DNA of 64,000 nt, taken from contig NC_066323.1 of assembly GCF_022539315.1 (NCBI RefSeq), positions 10,219,219-10,283,218 of the forward strand, written 5' to 3'. The notes beneath the pieces were generated by a model that was not told the DNA's origin, made no database searches, and saw only the letters and a list, made by a program, of their open reading frames with translations. Position numbers and translations under genes: made by a program. Below are positions 47,701 through 62,215 of the stretch, piece by piece. The stretch is from Serinus canaria. Taxonomy: Eukaryota > Chordata > Aves > Passeriformes > Fringillidae. Numbering within the stretch: position 1 is the first letter of the stretch; each line of letters starts with the position of its first letter.

Positions 47701-50700
47701 TGCCATGAAAAAGCAAGTGCTTGTTAACACTTCCTACGTGGTGGGATGTGGCACACCACACTCCTCACCCTGCACAGAGGAGGAAATCACTGATAACTGA
47801 TAGTTTGTTGTTGGGGCTACCTCCTTCTAGTTATCTAAACTGTTGTAAGATTTTTGAAGGTGAAGACAGGCAGCCCCCTTTCATTTCAGTGGCATGCTAA
47901 ACACTGCTCTCCTCTCCTGAGCTGCCTCCACATTCTCACCATGGAGCAGTTGCATTTAGTACCCAGCACAGCACTTTGTAACATGTGAATGGCCACTTGC
48001 CCTGTTCTCCCATAGCCAGAATCCTCCAGTGGAGTTTATTTTAAAGCAGTTCCTATCATTGTGTTCATAGATGACTTTGGGTGCCATCTGGGAAAAATTA
48101 GTCTTTTTTAATTCCTCTTTATTACCCTTGGGATATGTATTTAAGGCATGAGATGCTGAAAGATGTACTGAGGACTGTAAAAGCAGCTTGAAGTAAAGAT
48201 GTAGGAGGAAAAGTACTCAAGCTGTTTTTCTGCTTTTGCAATTGAAAGGAAACTCATGATATAGCAAATTTTAAATGGCACAAGAAATTCTGCTGTCTCC
48301 TTCAACATGGCACTATTAGACCAGCAACAGGGGGAGCAGCTGCTCAGCCATTGCATAATTGACATCACTGATAACGACCTTGGATTCCTAATTAGGGTTT
48401 GCAAGGACCAGGACAAAAAAAAAAAAAAGGAAGAACACGACCCTTAAAAAGGTCACAAGCCTGGTGTGAGTGAGCACATTGGAATGCAATGAAGGCTGGA
48501 GAAATCCTGCCTGTCCCAGGGCCTTGTGGGGGATGAAATGTGGGCTCTTGAGCAGGGAGATGTTCTAGCTCTCTCTTGATGATATTGAGCAGTTGACCAG
48601 AAGTGCTGACATTTTAGAGTAAGGCCAGAGAAATTTATATTAGAACACACTGCTCTAAAAGAACATATTTTTTTTTCCTAGGAATGAATAAGCAGGCTCA
48701 TGCCAGCAATACCCATCTACAGCAAGGCACACAGAGACCATTGCCTCCAGGTATGATCAGTGCTTGAAAACCCCATGCTGGCACATGTTGCTTGTGGATA
48801 GCTTCTTTATCATAGGTGTTTGAGAGCTCAGACTTCGATTGCCACCTGAAACTGGATACTGTGGTTTTCTTTCCCCACTCAGTGGATCATTTGGTTGAAA
48901 CCCTGTATCCTTTCACGAGGCTCTTCGGAGTCCCATGTAACCTTTATCCACTTCTCTTTCTAGCAAAAATGTATTTCAGGAAATTCCATAATTGCACATC
49001 TCTATATGGTGAGGTCTGGCACGAAAAACCCGATGTGAGGTTGACTTTTTTTCTTCCCTTTAACTTACAATGTTTAAGTTGGGTTCCTTCACATTCAGCA
49101 AAAACATTCAGCTGGGTCATGATGGTCAAGAAGGGGAAAAAGCCACACCGAGCTTTCTGCTGCAAGCTGCCTTTACAGAAAATGCCATGGTGTTGCTGTG
49201 CATAGAGGCTTCAGTTTCTATTGAACTTGTCTTGAGCTGCAGGGAGCCACTGATCCATGGATGGATGAGGTAGTGCTTGGAGTCTGCAGTGCCGCCATGC
49301 TCTGGATTTCTCTGGGGTTGTGCCCTAGACTGAGGACCCTCTGGCTGTTCAGGGAGGGAACTTTAATTTCCTTTAATAAATAATGTTTGCCCATTTTGGG
49401 AAATGCCAGTCATTTTGGCAGCTGCTGAAAACTAAAGCATAAGGAAAGTAAAGATGCATGAGCACAATTTTCTTACAGAACAGTTTGTGTTGCATTCCCA
49501 GAGGGGGTTATGCACCTTTTTTACTGTGGGGTCAGAGGTCTGTACCTATTCCGTTTAGAGCTGCCTTGAAATTTCATTTAAAAACTGCATTCATGAGGCT
49601 GGGTCTTAATCAGGCAGCCTCTGGTACCTTGTGGAAGTTGAATCCTGTCAAGATAAATTTGGGACTATTTGTGATTAAAAATAAGGTCAAAAAAGATACT
49701 TGTGGTTGGAGACTCATAAAAAATATTTGTCTTGGTACTCATAACACTTAAACTAGAATGATTCAAAATCAATGTGACAGAGTGAAAGGATTAAACACTG
49801 GCTTGGAAGCACATCCCAAGATGTCATTGTAAACAGGAAATCAGAACTGAGGGGGAGTATTTCTTGTGGGGTCTCCAAGAAGCTTTGCGGGCCCAAGCAG
49901 CCGAGCGGCCAAGGAGCAAACAGGAGTCAGTGGTCAGCCTGGCGGAGGCCTGGCTGGGGACACACAGGCACCTGGGCCACGCTGAGAGCCAGCAGGCAGG
50001 AGAGCCAGCTCCCCAAGTCACCCCGTATTCCGAGAGGAGAGCTCTGGGTACAACCTCTCCTGCTGCTGCAGCCACCTGCACGTTGGTGCTGGGGCAGCCC
50101 ACGAGCACACGCTCCTCCAGGACAGGGAGAAGGAAGAGCAATGAAATGTTTGAGCTGCAGCTGTCCCCTATCAAAAGCATGTTACTTAAGCAGGAGATGC
50201 TCCCAGGGTGCCAGAGCTCCTCTCTGGCCTTCCAGACTGTACTAGAACAGCTGCTGGTAAAAGGGTGGGCCTTACCTGTTTTGGGTGACATTGCAGCAAA
50301 GAACTTGGAATGCAGAAGAGAAGTTGCTCATGGCATGTAAAGAATGAGGCTGTTGTGGGCAGAGTGCCTTAAGGTCCCTGACCTCTTAGTCAATGGAGAA
50401 AGAACCCTTCTTTGCTGTATGTCTGCATTCAGACAAAATTTGGTTCACTCCAACCAAACATCCAGACATTTTCCCTGCAGCCTTTTCCCTGTGCCTTTTG
50501 AACTCAGGAGAAAGATTTCTGCTCCTAGAGCACTGCTTTCGCCTGCTGCTGAGTTTTCCTTTTAGCCTCTCAGCACAGGGTGGATTGGTAGAGCTGAGAC
50601 TTGGGAAGAGGAGCAGAGGTTAAATGTGGCATCTGAGAGAATAAAAAACCACAGGCTGTGGGGCTCATTAATGCTGTTCCTTGTAAAACAGAAATTACAG

Positions 50701-51265
50701 TGGTATGCATTTCCAGACTTGGATGTACATGCAGCTGGAAGGAAAGAGCTATAGGGCAGCAGGGCATCCAGCTCTAGATAAAATATAACAGTGTTTCTAT
50801 AACTCCCCGAGATATTCTTCCATCAAAATAATTAAACTTAGGCTCTGCAATCATCCTTGATCTCTGGTAATGCATGGGACCAGAGAGCATTGTCCCCATT
50901 TAAGGCCTGCCTCAGCTCTGCCACACAGGGGAGTCAAAGCTGGGGGACAGCTTGGGTTTGGTCAGTTTGGGACCCGGAGCAAGACCTAAGGGGGTTACTT
51001 TTGTCTGGAAATAAGAGGAAGCCTGGGTATGTTCACACATTACTCCTAACACCATTGATTGGGTGGTCTTGACTATAACTGTGATGCCTTATTCTTGTTC
51101 TCTGCCTGCTGATGGGGCTTTCTCCTGCCTCACCCCTGGTTCTGGCTGGAGGCAGAGGAGCTAGTGGAGGCAGCACAGGCAGCACCAGCCCTGGCCTGCA
51201 GACAGTGGGAATATTTTGATATTTCAGAAGTAAGGAGGTCAGGCTGGGTTTCTGGGCCCTGTGAG

Positions 51266-51268
<3 letters not shown>

Positions 51269-51296
<28 letters not shown>
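51269..51296 (+). repeat. Poly-T tract (28 T)
   Basis: An uninterrupted run of 28 T, the longest homopolymer in the window. It could be the reverse of a retroposon A tail, but no element is recognisable next to it. Confidence 0.9.
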
Positions 51297-51300
<4 letters not shown>

Positions 51301-52425
51301 GCTTAGTTCTGTTTAGTTTTGCTTTTAAAGGGTGAAGAGGGGGAAAAAAACAGCTTCCAGAAAAAAACAACAGCTCAAGCTCCAGGAGCCAGATCTTAGC
51401 ATGAGAACACAACCCAGTGTGGGGGAGGGCTGTGTCAGATCACTGCATGCCCAAGGAGCAAGTATTCACTGCCTGCCGAAAAGCCACAGAGCTCAGACTC
51501 TATTTGAAAGAGTAACATCTTTGATATAAAAAAAACAACCAACCAACAACCCCAAACCACCCATCCAATAAAAAGCCTCAGACATACAGGATCCCATTCA
51601 TGGTGGGAGGGATTTAGTGGAAGTATTTTCCTTCTTTAAGGTTTGGCACAGCCTTAAAGGAGTCTCTTTAAAAGCTTCCAGAGCCGATTATATTTTGGAT
51701 TGTGTTTCAAATCACCCTTCCTCCCCAGGTTTGGTGGGTCCTCAGACAAGTTCCCAGAATAAATTAGACATAACGGTAGCAGGATTTATTATTTTTTTTT
51801 TTTTTTACTTGAGAAGGAGGAAGGAATAAATGACACCAATTTCTGTAATGGAAAGAAAAAAAGAAAAAAGTGTATATCGGAAACTGCTGCTGAGTGACTC
51901 ATGCTGCCAGACAAACGGAACCTCACTCATCACTCCATCTTCATCCTCCTCTGGTGAGAGAAAAAGTCTTGGAAAAATATCAGCTCACCCCCCCTCCCCA
52001 CCCTGCCCTGCTGCTTCTCCCATGGCATCCATGCACAGGGAAACAGTCCAAGCCACAGTGATGGCTTCATGTGCTTCTTGGGGCAGGCGGAGTTTTTTTT
52101 TTGTTTTAATGGCCAACTAGGAAAAGCCTTCGAGGTGACCTTGGAAAAATGTATGCACCAAAGGAAAAAGTTGTTGCAAGGGGTGGGGGGGGCAGCATTG
52201 GAGTTCTTGTGTGCTTTATGTTTGAAGAATTTTATTTTCCCTTCAGAATGTTTTTCCAAGTTTCCACTGACATAGATTTGCAAGTTATTATTATTTTTGT
52301 TATGAGTGGGAAGAGAGGTGAGGATGTGCCATGCAAAAGACAGAATAAGCTGGGCACAATTCCGACTTAAATAAATGCTGCGTCATAAAAGTAAAAAGGG
52401 TAAGGCAGAAGGAAGGGTGGGATGC

Positions 52426-52446
52426 AAAAAAAAAAAAAAAAAAAAA
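52426..52446 (+). repeat. Poly-A tract (21 A)
   Basis: A run of 21 A, with AATAAA about 55 bases before it in TTAAATAAATGCTGCG. A processed-transcript origin is conceivable, but no parent gene is recognisable upstream. Confidence 0.85.
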
Positions 52447-55400
52447 GGGTTCTGTTTCTCCTCTGTTTGGGAGAGTAATTAGCACTTTCATGAAGCATAT
52501 GAACTGTACACAAATCAAATATGTTTTTATTAACATAAAAATGGGGGGAGTATTTATTTTTTTTCCCTTCTCAAAACATCCTCACAAATATTTGGCACTG
52601 CCTGACAGAAAGCCACTTAAAATGTAGCTTTTCAGACTGCCCATTTTCCTCAGCTCTGCTGTGGGCAGAAGGACTCAGCCAGTGGCAGCCCCTTCCCAGC
52701 AAATGCCTTCTCAGGGTGGTGGGGTTGAGTGGGTGCACACAATAGCTCAGCTCCGCCTCACAAAAAATCTTGCCTAAGGAGATGCCACATTTTTACAGGT
52801 TGTTGGTTCTTGTTTTTCCTCAACAGGTTACTTCTCCTTCCACCTGGAGATGCCTTGAGTTTGACTGACTACGCATGGTGTGAGAGGAGGTGTGATACTT
52901 TGTTCTTCCCTGCTTTTTGTGGTTGTGATCAATCCCATACCCTTTTTCAGTGCTCCCAGTTGTCCCCCTTATCTTCCCATTATAACTTTTCCCTTTTGCA
53001 AGTGCCATTCACTGTCTCCAGCTCAGGCTTGCACATCATACCATCTGCAGAGCTGGAGGAGCTCCTAAGACACTGGGTAGGAGCGGGGGAAATAGCAGAG
53101 GGTGGCCTGGGACAGCAGTTTGGGGTGGCCAAAAGCCATCCAAGGATGCAGAAAAACAGCACTGGGCCACTCTGCCCAAGCCATGCCTTGGGGTACACAC
53201 AGATATGATAAGAGATGTGACTGGTGGCAGCAGTTACATGTCCCTGACCTAAGTGGACCCTGTGGAGCTCATCTTGTGCTCCTTCCTTCATTTCCCATAT
53301 CTTTTCTGGGGCTTCACAGCCCATGGCTCCATAGCCAGCTGCTGTCCTAGTCACCAAGCTGCTCTGTGCACAGATGAGAGAGTGGCCAGCCCTGCTCCTG
53401 GACCCAAGTACCCCAGGGCAGAGCAGGGAGAAAGGCTGCATTTCCCTGCTGAGGCCTGGGAGCAGTTTTTTGGGAGGAATGACTTTCAGCTGGAGCACAT
53501 TAGCCATGGGTGGTGCTGCCGGGGAGCAGCAGCTTTACTTAAGGCAGCCTCTGCCAGCTGCCTTAGGGCTATCAGAGGAGGAGGGGCTGTGCCAGGCTGG
53601 GATCTTGGGTGCTCTCCTGTAGGCTGAGGTTCCCCAGGAGATCTGTTCCTGTGCTGGGAAAGCTTTCCTTAAGTGAGAAGTTTGTGTAAGTGAGAAGTTT
53701 GATCCACCTTCCCTCCCCTACCTCCTCCCTTTGCTTCATTCCACAGGAAAGCAATCATAGTATCAAGTGTTTCTTAATAACTTTTTAGGTTGATGACTAA
53801 TTTTTCAGCCATGCTGAATGATGGGTAATAGTAAGATATTAAGCCCTGCTGTGAAATAGGTGTCCAAGGGAGAAAAGCATAAGGGAAGCTGTGCAGGAGA
53901 GGGAGGTTTCTGAAATATCCTGGTTTCAGGAAAGTCTCTGTCCAGAGATTCTGTGCCTGGGAAGCTGAAGCCAATCCATTGCCAGGTAGAAACCAAAAGA
54001 AAATGAGTTTTGGTGGAGCTCATGTTTGTGGCCTTGCCTTGCTGGCTAGGGGAGGGAGACCTAAGAGGTTTTTTTCTCTTAAAACCCTCATCCTACCCTG
54101 GGGGAGGATATTGGATTTCAATCCAGGCTTTTGAGATGGGCCTCAAACAAATGGGAGGGCTTGTGAAAAGCACGAGGAAGTAAAATGTGGGTTTGGATCC
54201 CAAAACTCCTGTTCTTAACAAGGAGCCATGTGAATGCTGCTTTGGAGGCTTTCAGCTCTGAATTGCTGGATGCTCCCTGGGGTGCTTGCATTTGTGGTGC
54301 CTTCCAGGCTCCCAGGCACTTTGGGCTGGACAAATTCACTGCTTTGGGCTTATGGTCCACATTTGGGGACTGTGAGCTCCAGGCAGGCCTGTGCTGTGCC
54401 TTCCCCACTTTCCAGCTGCAGCCTTCCACAAGGATTTAGCTGAAGGGAGTGGGGAAGTGAGCAAGAACAGGATGAAATCACCTTTTTGTGTAAGTCAGCT
54501 GATATGCTGTATAAAACGCAGGTCTAGGTTTTGAACCTAGAATTTTCTGTAATAACAAACCCTGGTCAATGAATGCAAAAGCCCCATGCAGAGCCTTTTA
54601 CTGTGTTAGTCATAGCTTGAAGCCTTTATGTTCCCTCTTCTAATGGCAAGTATTATCCAGCATGCCTTGTTACAGTGCAGTCTTTGGAGGGTGTGGAAGT
54701 AATGATGGTGCCTGAATGCTGTTCCAGAGATCGCTGCTACAATTCACAGCAGATAATGGGAGCCACAGCCAGACGGATAATAGAACTGACTGAGATCCAT
54801 TTATTGCCAAGAGACTGGCTGAATATTTGAATGTAGCCCCAGCCACTCCACCCTTCTTCATCACATTTCCCAGGAAAGAGGTGGGGGAAAAACACCCCAA
54901 AAACACAAGCCTAGAGCAGAATGGGGAGGAAGGGAGAGATTTGCAGACTTTGATGCATTCATAACTTCTGTTTGTTTTTTGTTTTTTTTTTTTATGGCCC
55001 TTGTCATAACTGAGCAAGAATGGTGCAGGTTGCTAATATATTTACAGCCTGCCTGTGCAAGTGAAGGTGTGGGATGACAACAGGAAACAAGTAGTGAATT
55101 TGGAATGGGAGCCTGTGTGGAGTCTAACTAACACCTGAACCTAAAGCCATCTTTCCTTGCAGGTAAACAAGCAGCCTGGTGGTAGGTTTCAGTGGTGGGT
55201 TGCAGGCAAAGCCAAAGTCTGGGATTACAGCAGTAGCCACACTAGAAAAGGCTGACCTGATTCATAGCATCATAGTCACAGCCACTTCAAATTTTCTTGG
55301 TTTTCACAAGCTTGCTAAGCTGCTTAGGCCTTGCAGAAGCTGTCTGGAGAGGTAATTTGTGTGCCAAAAGGTATATGTGTTGTTAAAGTTATTCAGGGTT

Positions 55401-55482
55401 TTTGGTGTTTGACTGACTCTCAGCTCACCTTTTCCTGTCTTGAAGTCTTTGCAGTTTTTAAATAGCATTAAAAGTTGGGGGA

Positions 55483-55504
55483 TTTTTTTTTTTTTTTTTT
55501 TTTT
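55483..55504 (+). repeat. Poly-T tract (22 T)
   Basis: An uninterrupted run of 22 T following GGGGGA; no flanking element recognised. Confidence 0.9.
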
Positions 55505-57929
55505 GCTTTCAGAGTATTTTCTAATGTGATCTCTTTGCATGTGGAAGTTAAAATACCTGTAGCTTTTCTTCCTGGTGATTGCCCTTTATCTTTCAAGGGT
55601 GCCCATGGCTGTGCTAGGCCCTCCCTTATCCTGGTCTGTTCAGTATTTGCTGTTTCTAGGATGATGGTGAGGAGCAAGACACAGGCAATAGCAAAGTCCA
55701 GTGCAGCAACAAAGGAAAAACTGATGATAACATGTTTTCCTACTTATTTCTCAAGGTGGCAGCGAGTAGGGAAGTTAAGCTGCAGTGTTCCTGGCTCTGG
55801 GGAAGAGTTGTGGTATGGTGTAGGTTGAGGCGAGCAGCTTTGTGGTAGTTTACTGATGGTCACTGCTGGCTCCTGGCAGCAAACCTGGCTGTGCTGAGGC
55901 CCTGCTGGAGGTGGATGATGAACTCCCTACCTGCCTGCTGAGCCATGACTGGTGGCCTCTCCCACTGCCTTGGTTTCCTGGCCCCCTCTGTCAGCATGTG
56001 TCTGAGAGGTGCCAATAAGTAAATGCAGCCTTGCCCCCACCTTCCCCTTTGCTTTGAAACACTTTGTGGTGTGGAGAGCATGGCTGAGGGTTTCTGATCG
56101 GAGGCACTCATGGCTCCCAGATGTTAGGACTGCTCAGCTGGCATGGAGTGCTTGCCAAGCCTCTCTTGTGTGACCATTCATTTTTACATTCCACATTTTT
56201 TCTAATCATGCCAGAGGTACTAAGTCCTTTTCTTTATTGATCAAACAGTTTGTTAGCATCACTTATTTTTCCTTTGGTCCTTGGAGATCACTGAGTTTGT
56301 TCAGTAGTGGTCTAGGTTAGACTTGTGCTAAGGAGGAAGAGCCAACTTTGTTGTGATAGGCAAACATGTTCAGGTGCAAGTCTGTTTTCAGCTCTGGATC
56401 TGATCACGTGCTGTCAGCTGTTGATAGCAAGCATGTGGGGGATATAAGGGCTTTGATAATCAACCAGGGCTCCTAGGCTCTGTTCATGGCTGTGAACAGG
56501 TGTGTGAACACTGAGCTCCTTGTGTTCTGTCATCAGGACTGGAAGCTGATGTGGGCAGGGCCAACCTCTGTGTGCTGGAGGCTGACAAATGTTGCCTGTG
56601 GTGGACAGTGAGGGAGTAACAGGAGCACCTCTCAGAAAGGGGGATTTGTGTATGAAAATGAATCAGCTGGGCACTCAGCCCTGGATACAGCAGGTGTGCA
56701 ATGCAGGGGAGTCCTGACCTCCCCTAATAAAGTGCAAGATGCAAGACCAGAAATCAGAATTCTCCATTGTAGGCTTCTTCTCCTCTTCTTTCATAATATC
56801 CTTAGAACCCAGAGGTCTGCACTATGGGGTGTTGCACAAATCTGTAGCACAGCTCTGCAAAAGTCCCGGTATCTTGAGTAAATTAATGAAGGCATATTGT
56901 TTTCCGGCTGGTTGGAAGAGATCTTTGTCTTGGAGAGGCTTTCCTCTTGTGAGACTTCCCCTGGGAGTTATGTGCAATGAGCCTTTTGCTAGCAGCAAAT
57001 ACTGGTCCTGAAGCATTTTCCTGAAGCTTTTGTTGAAGGTGAAGGGGGGGATTGCTCTTCTACACTAAAATTAAACATCAAAATTTTACAAACCATCAGT
57101 TTGCCCTTTCAGCTGAAAGATCCCACCAATGCTCTGGGAAGACAGTGTTTCTCTTTTTTTTTTCCTATTTTATTTATTTTCAAGATCTAGGAAGGGCCAC
57201 TTCAGGGCAGATGTTAAGAGAACTGGACTACTTAGATACTAAGAAATAAGTTCATCACAAAAGATATGGGTACGTTCCAGGCTAAATTTGGATTTTCTAA
57301 GATGTTTTGTTAGCCCAGCTGAAATGTGAAGTTTAGATAGTGGACATTCCCTGACTCCAAGAGTAATTCATTATATTTCTTCACATACAGTATGGCTCGC
57401 TTACCAAAAGTCCTTCAGAGTTCTCACAACTTCTAAGTTTAGGTCAAACAGGCATATATGCTAAGGGAAAAAGAATGTCTTGAACTGTGCTCAAAAACAA
57501 TGACTATATAGTTTAAGTATCATTTTGAGGAAAAGAATTTATGTCCCAGAGGAATGAGCTCTAGCAGCTCCCCCACTGGTGCTCTGTATGACAAAGTACT
57601 ACTAAAATGTTGTTCAAAGGCTGCACTGTCTCTCTGGAGATGAGCCCTTTCCTTGCCATCTTTTGGAATGATGGTGGCCAAAATTTTTCCATAGTAGGAG
57701 TTGGTCAGTGGTCAGTCTTCACCACAGTGTCTGTATGAAATTACTGTGACTTGTGGTTCCAAATCACTGAGGTATTTTTAAAATGTTACTGTTAGGCTCT
57801 TAAATCCAAGCTTGGGAGGAGCTTTAATGTAAGGAAAAAAAAATTCAACCCTTTTTTCATTAAAGTTTAGGAGTTGGAAGAGGTGGAGGCTGCCTAACCT
57901 TCAAACAGATGGCTGAAGCTCAGACTGTG

Positions 57930-58010
57930 CTTTCCTAGTGGCCAGCAAGACCTGAGCTCTAACTGCAGTTGTGGCTATAAATAAGTTGTGGACCACAGGC
58001 AAATTCTTGT
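57930..58010 (+). repeat. Possible MIR-like SINE relic
   Basis: GACCTGAGCTCTAACTGC followed by GTTGTGGACCACAGGCAAAT and CTTGTGCTTGCTTCC loosely follows the MIR core (GACCTGGGTTCTAATCCC, GCTGTGTGACCTTGGGCAAG, CTTAACCTCTCTG). Divergence is high, so chance similarity is possible. Confidence 0.3.
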
Positions 58011-61000
58011 GCTTGCTTCCTCCCTTCCAGAGTGGCTGAATTTGTTCTTAGAGACACAGCTGCTCCATCCTGCATGGTAGAGGCTGCCAGCATCTATGTG
58101 ACCTACCTGTGCCTATGGCAATCCTTTCTTATCAGATTTTGAGTCCCTCAAACAAACAAGGGAGAGGAAAGGTGTGGATGAAATGAAGGGCATTTTATTG
58201 TATTTTTTTTTCAATCCAAGCATGAAGTAGCACGAAAGAACCACAAGTTTTGACGTACAAAATGAGTGACCTTTTTAAAAACATTGATGGACAGGCTTAA
58301 ATCCTCCTTCAAGGATGAGATCCTTTCTTGAATCATACCTTGCCTCTGCTCACCCTGATAGTCAGTGTATGCTGCTAGAAGACCAAAGTAAGAGAGCAGC
58401 AGCATCACCATCACAGATAGAAAAGTAGGACAAAATCCTGGTTGAAATCCAAGACCTGAGCATGAACTTGCTTGCAGAGATGATCCAAAATGCAGTCTAA
58501 AATATGGCAGCCTGGAAAATTAGATGTGACCACCCAGGAACTCCCTTGGGTTTTATGCCCAAGCTGCTGACTACAAAGCTTTTCACTTGCATTGTCTACC
58601 AAATGCATGTGTTGTTTCAAACAGAAGTATCTAAAAATCATCTCCATTAGTTTTGTTGCCTGGAAGTAGTGATCTGTGTTCTTTTTGTTCTAGATCTGAC
58701 AAATGTCTCAAATTTGAAGAATAAACAAAGTTATAATAAGGCATGCATGGTGAATTCCAAACGTTCTTGTGCTTTGCATTCTGCCATCAGCATAATGGCT
58801 ACAAACTGGTATTTTGACTATGAAAAATTAATTTGAATCTGTAGTTTGATACACCTGCAATGATACATAAGAGTGAATGCATGAAGAATTGAGGCCTGTT
58901 ACTACTCCACCAGAGTTTCAGGTTTAATGGACAGCTGAGCAAATCTTTGGAAGATCTTTTATCTTTCCTCTGTGTCTGTTTAGATCAACCCTAAGTGAGC
59001 AGACTGAAAGCTGCCACTGTCCTTTGACCTGTGTAAGGGAAGCTGAAGAGTGTGACTTATGAGGAAACAGCAAGAAGAATAGTCTATGATGAAAGCTTGC
59101 CTGAGTGGTTCAGTGGGGAACCCTCTTGTTACACCAGTGCTCTGAGGTCATGCAGCTTGTCTGTACAGCAGAGTCTAGTATGACCCACTTTGTCCCCAGC
59201 TATGGTCTGGTTCAGGTTTGTTCCTCATTGTGGTCTCCAGTGTTCAGCTCTCACTGATCTGGGCACTGATGCACTTTGTGACCTGAATCCTGCAGAATGT
59301 CTCTTTATACCAGAAGAGGCAGCCGTAATTCCCCTGAAGCTGCAGCACAGTCAGAACCAGAAGCTACCTCTAAAGGACAGGTAGCTTTTACTGTATCCTG
59401 ACTTCAGCCTCTGCTTCAAATCTGGGCCAGGTTGTTTGGTATTTCTCACAGAGGTTTTAGAATTAATCTTACTGATTACTGTGCACAACTGTAAGTAATA
59501 AGAGGTATTGCCTGTAACCATATAGATTAAAAGGAAAGATCTTTTGCCTACAAATACAATCTACTGCCTAGTTAGCCAGGTCAGAAAAAGATTTCATGAG
59601 CCTGGGCGGGAGGTCTAGAGCCTTATTTGTCTCTCTTCTACTGCTCTTAGGGAGGAACAGGCTTTACAGACCATTAAAGCTGTTTGGCACTTCAGATTTT
59701 CTGTGTCTCCCTAAGGAGTGATCTTGGTCCTCATCTGAAAAACTGTGGTGAGGGTCTCTTATTACAAGCATTGAGATTGATCAGCTAGTAGCTATAAAGA
59801 AAGCCCAGGTCCAGGAAAATCAGAAGACTGATAGCCAGGAAATATGCCTGCATAGGAAGGAAATTTCCAGAGTGTAATTTCAGTTCCTCACTATGAAATA
59901 CTGGACCTGATTCCCTGTTTTGTAGAACTGTACACTTGAAAATAAACTGAAATGTAAAAGAGAGAAAATTTAGTCATGGTAGCTTAAATTCTTTTCTTTT
60001 GAACCACATGAAATGTCAGGAGGACAGGAAGCTCTCCCTGGGGTAATGCCATCCAAAACTCTAGCTGCCTCTGGATTAACAAAGTCCCCAAGTGGACTGA
60101 TACCACAGGATGCAGATGTTTTAGTTCTGGCAAGTAACATGAAACTGCAGGCCAAGTTTATACTAAAATTTTCTTTTTTTCCCCATAGACATTGCTTTAA
60201 AAAAAACCCCAAACCAAAAACTAAATTCTCACCCAGACTCTAAGCCTTGTTTAGAAATGTGAATGGGTGTATGTTTTCCTGCTGGCTTGGTAATTTGGTA
60301 GATGTTAACACAATGTAAATACAGCACAATACAGTTTGGCATGGTGTTTGTAAGGACATATGGGAGCTATCATTTTTATGCAACCTAGTACTGGGTTTAG
60401 TGCTTCTGAAGGGCTTCTGCTTTGACTGTGTGTGAGATTGGCTGTAGTGGGAATGAATTATGAACAGCAGTGAAATGTGCATGTCTTGTAAACTTGGTAA
60501 TGTTGAAAGACCCAGAGAGATGGGTAAATGCTTTTTAAAGCCAATACAAAAAAAGAGCTTATCTGAGGTCAGCTGGCAAGATCTTTGAAATGTAGGACTG
60601 AGTGTTTCTCTTCCTGTTTGGGAGCATTTCCCTCTCATGCCATATGGAGAACAGTCATTGATACTGCTTGTCAGTCTAGGCCTGCTTTGGCCCAGAAAAG
60701 AGGTGGGCTGCCAGCTACAGATCCTACAATGAGCCCATGTCTTCACTGCTCAGTGATTCCCTTGTGCAGCAGAAATGTTGGACATCTGTTGCCAGCCAGG
60801 AAAAAACCCAAAACCCTAGGAATGTGAGTATGAAATGCACTGTCTCAATCAATGAATCAAAGTTGCCACAATCCTAATTTACTGCATATGAGATGTTTAG
60901 ACCAGCAGGGCCTCCCTGGCCCTTGCTAATATAACATGTTGCAGAGCATCTCTCTGTATCGCATGACCAGAGATGAGTGAATGTATGCAAGGCAAAGTGC

Positions 61001-62149
61001 CAGCAGAGGCTTTCCAGTGCTGTTGGGAGGGTGTTTGCCAGGGCAGAATGGCTAGATGATAGTGAGGATCTATCAAGCCCCAAACTGCAGGGCAGGGGGA
61101 AATAAAAAGACAAGAGTCATTTACATAGTGGTCATTGCAATTGGACTTGGAGGAGTTTCCTTCCTGACCCCAAATCTGGCATTTGGCCTAACTTTGCATG
61201 GGTGAGGAAAAACAAAGTATGTGGAAGGCTTCTCAGTGCTGGGAGGAATTCCCTGCTTCCTCATCCCCCTTCCCATCTCAACTGTACCAAAGATTGATCT
61301 CTGCTCTTTCTATCCAAGGTGAAGTGCTTTGGGTGCCCAAGCTCATGGGTCAGAAAGAAAACATCTCTTGTGGCCCATATCATAGCTGGAGCAAGTCACA
61401 GAAAAGTTCATTATTGTGTCTTCTTCCTCCAAGGGACAAGAGAGCATCATTAGAAAGGATGACAGCACAGGGTTTTCATTAGGAAAAAAGGAGGTTTCAT
61501 GCAAAGCCAAGTTACTTTCATTGCTGTGGAGGCTTCATGGCACTGTAGTTCTTGGGTGTGGGCTCAGTCCCCCCATTGAGACTTGTTTATTCCAGAGCTC
61601 AGTAGGTTTCTGGGAAGTGCTGTAATAGCTGGGAGGAGATCCCATGGAGAGGGTGGATTCTCTTGGACACATGCTGTTTAACAATGCCACTGTCTGCAGA
61701 GAAACAGAAAATAAACAATGCAGAATCCCTGTCGTAAACCATGCACAAACACCAGAATATGAATAGCCTCTCGGAAGGTGGCTAGTGCCAAGCAGCTTTG
61801 CTGCTATTGTTTATTGTGGTAGAGGAACTAGAACCAGCTTTTCAAATAGGTCAATATTGCCCATTCATAATGGGTTAATGGTTTCTGCAGCTGAAACTGA
61901 AGTAAAATAGTTCCTGGTGAAATGGGGGAAGCATCTGTAGAAAGCAAATTTGGGAGCAGTAAAAACTGCAATGAATTAATTTTGTTTTATTCAGACATCT
62001 TGGGCAGGGAGAGTGAAAGCAGGCCCTGTTTGGATAGCTGTTGCAATAGCAAACAGTAAAGGCTGAGGGATTGTCTCTGAGGACTGATCAGTGAAGCACC
62101 AGGCAAGGGAAGCAGGTGAAAGCAGTCAGATGGATGGGAGCACAGTGTA

Positions 62150-62215
62150 GCTGGAGTACCTTCTGAGGGTGGGTTCCTTCCAGCTCAGAGTGTTCTGGGT
62201 TTCTGTGTCACTGAG
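62150..62215 (+). mobile_element. Probable CR1 LINE 3' tail
   Basis: The order TGAGGGTGGGTTCCTTCCAG, CTCAGAGTGTTCTG and TTTCTGTGTCACTG matches the end of CR1 (GTGGGTCCCTTCCAGCTCAG, then ATTCTGTGATTCTGTGA). Only the last 65 bases or so are recognisable; the element is truncated and diverged. Confidence 0.5.

Noticed and set aside
53671..53704. Word TAAGTGAGAAGTTTG repeated twice in tandem
   Set aside because: A two-copy 15-base duplication is ordinary replication slippage with no sign of function.
55262..55285. TTCATAGCATCATAGTCACAG, similar to the reversed CR1 tail repeat
   Set aside because: The sequence that follows does not continue into CR1, so there is no support for an element.
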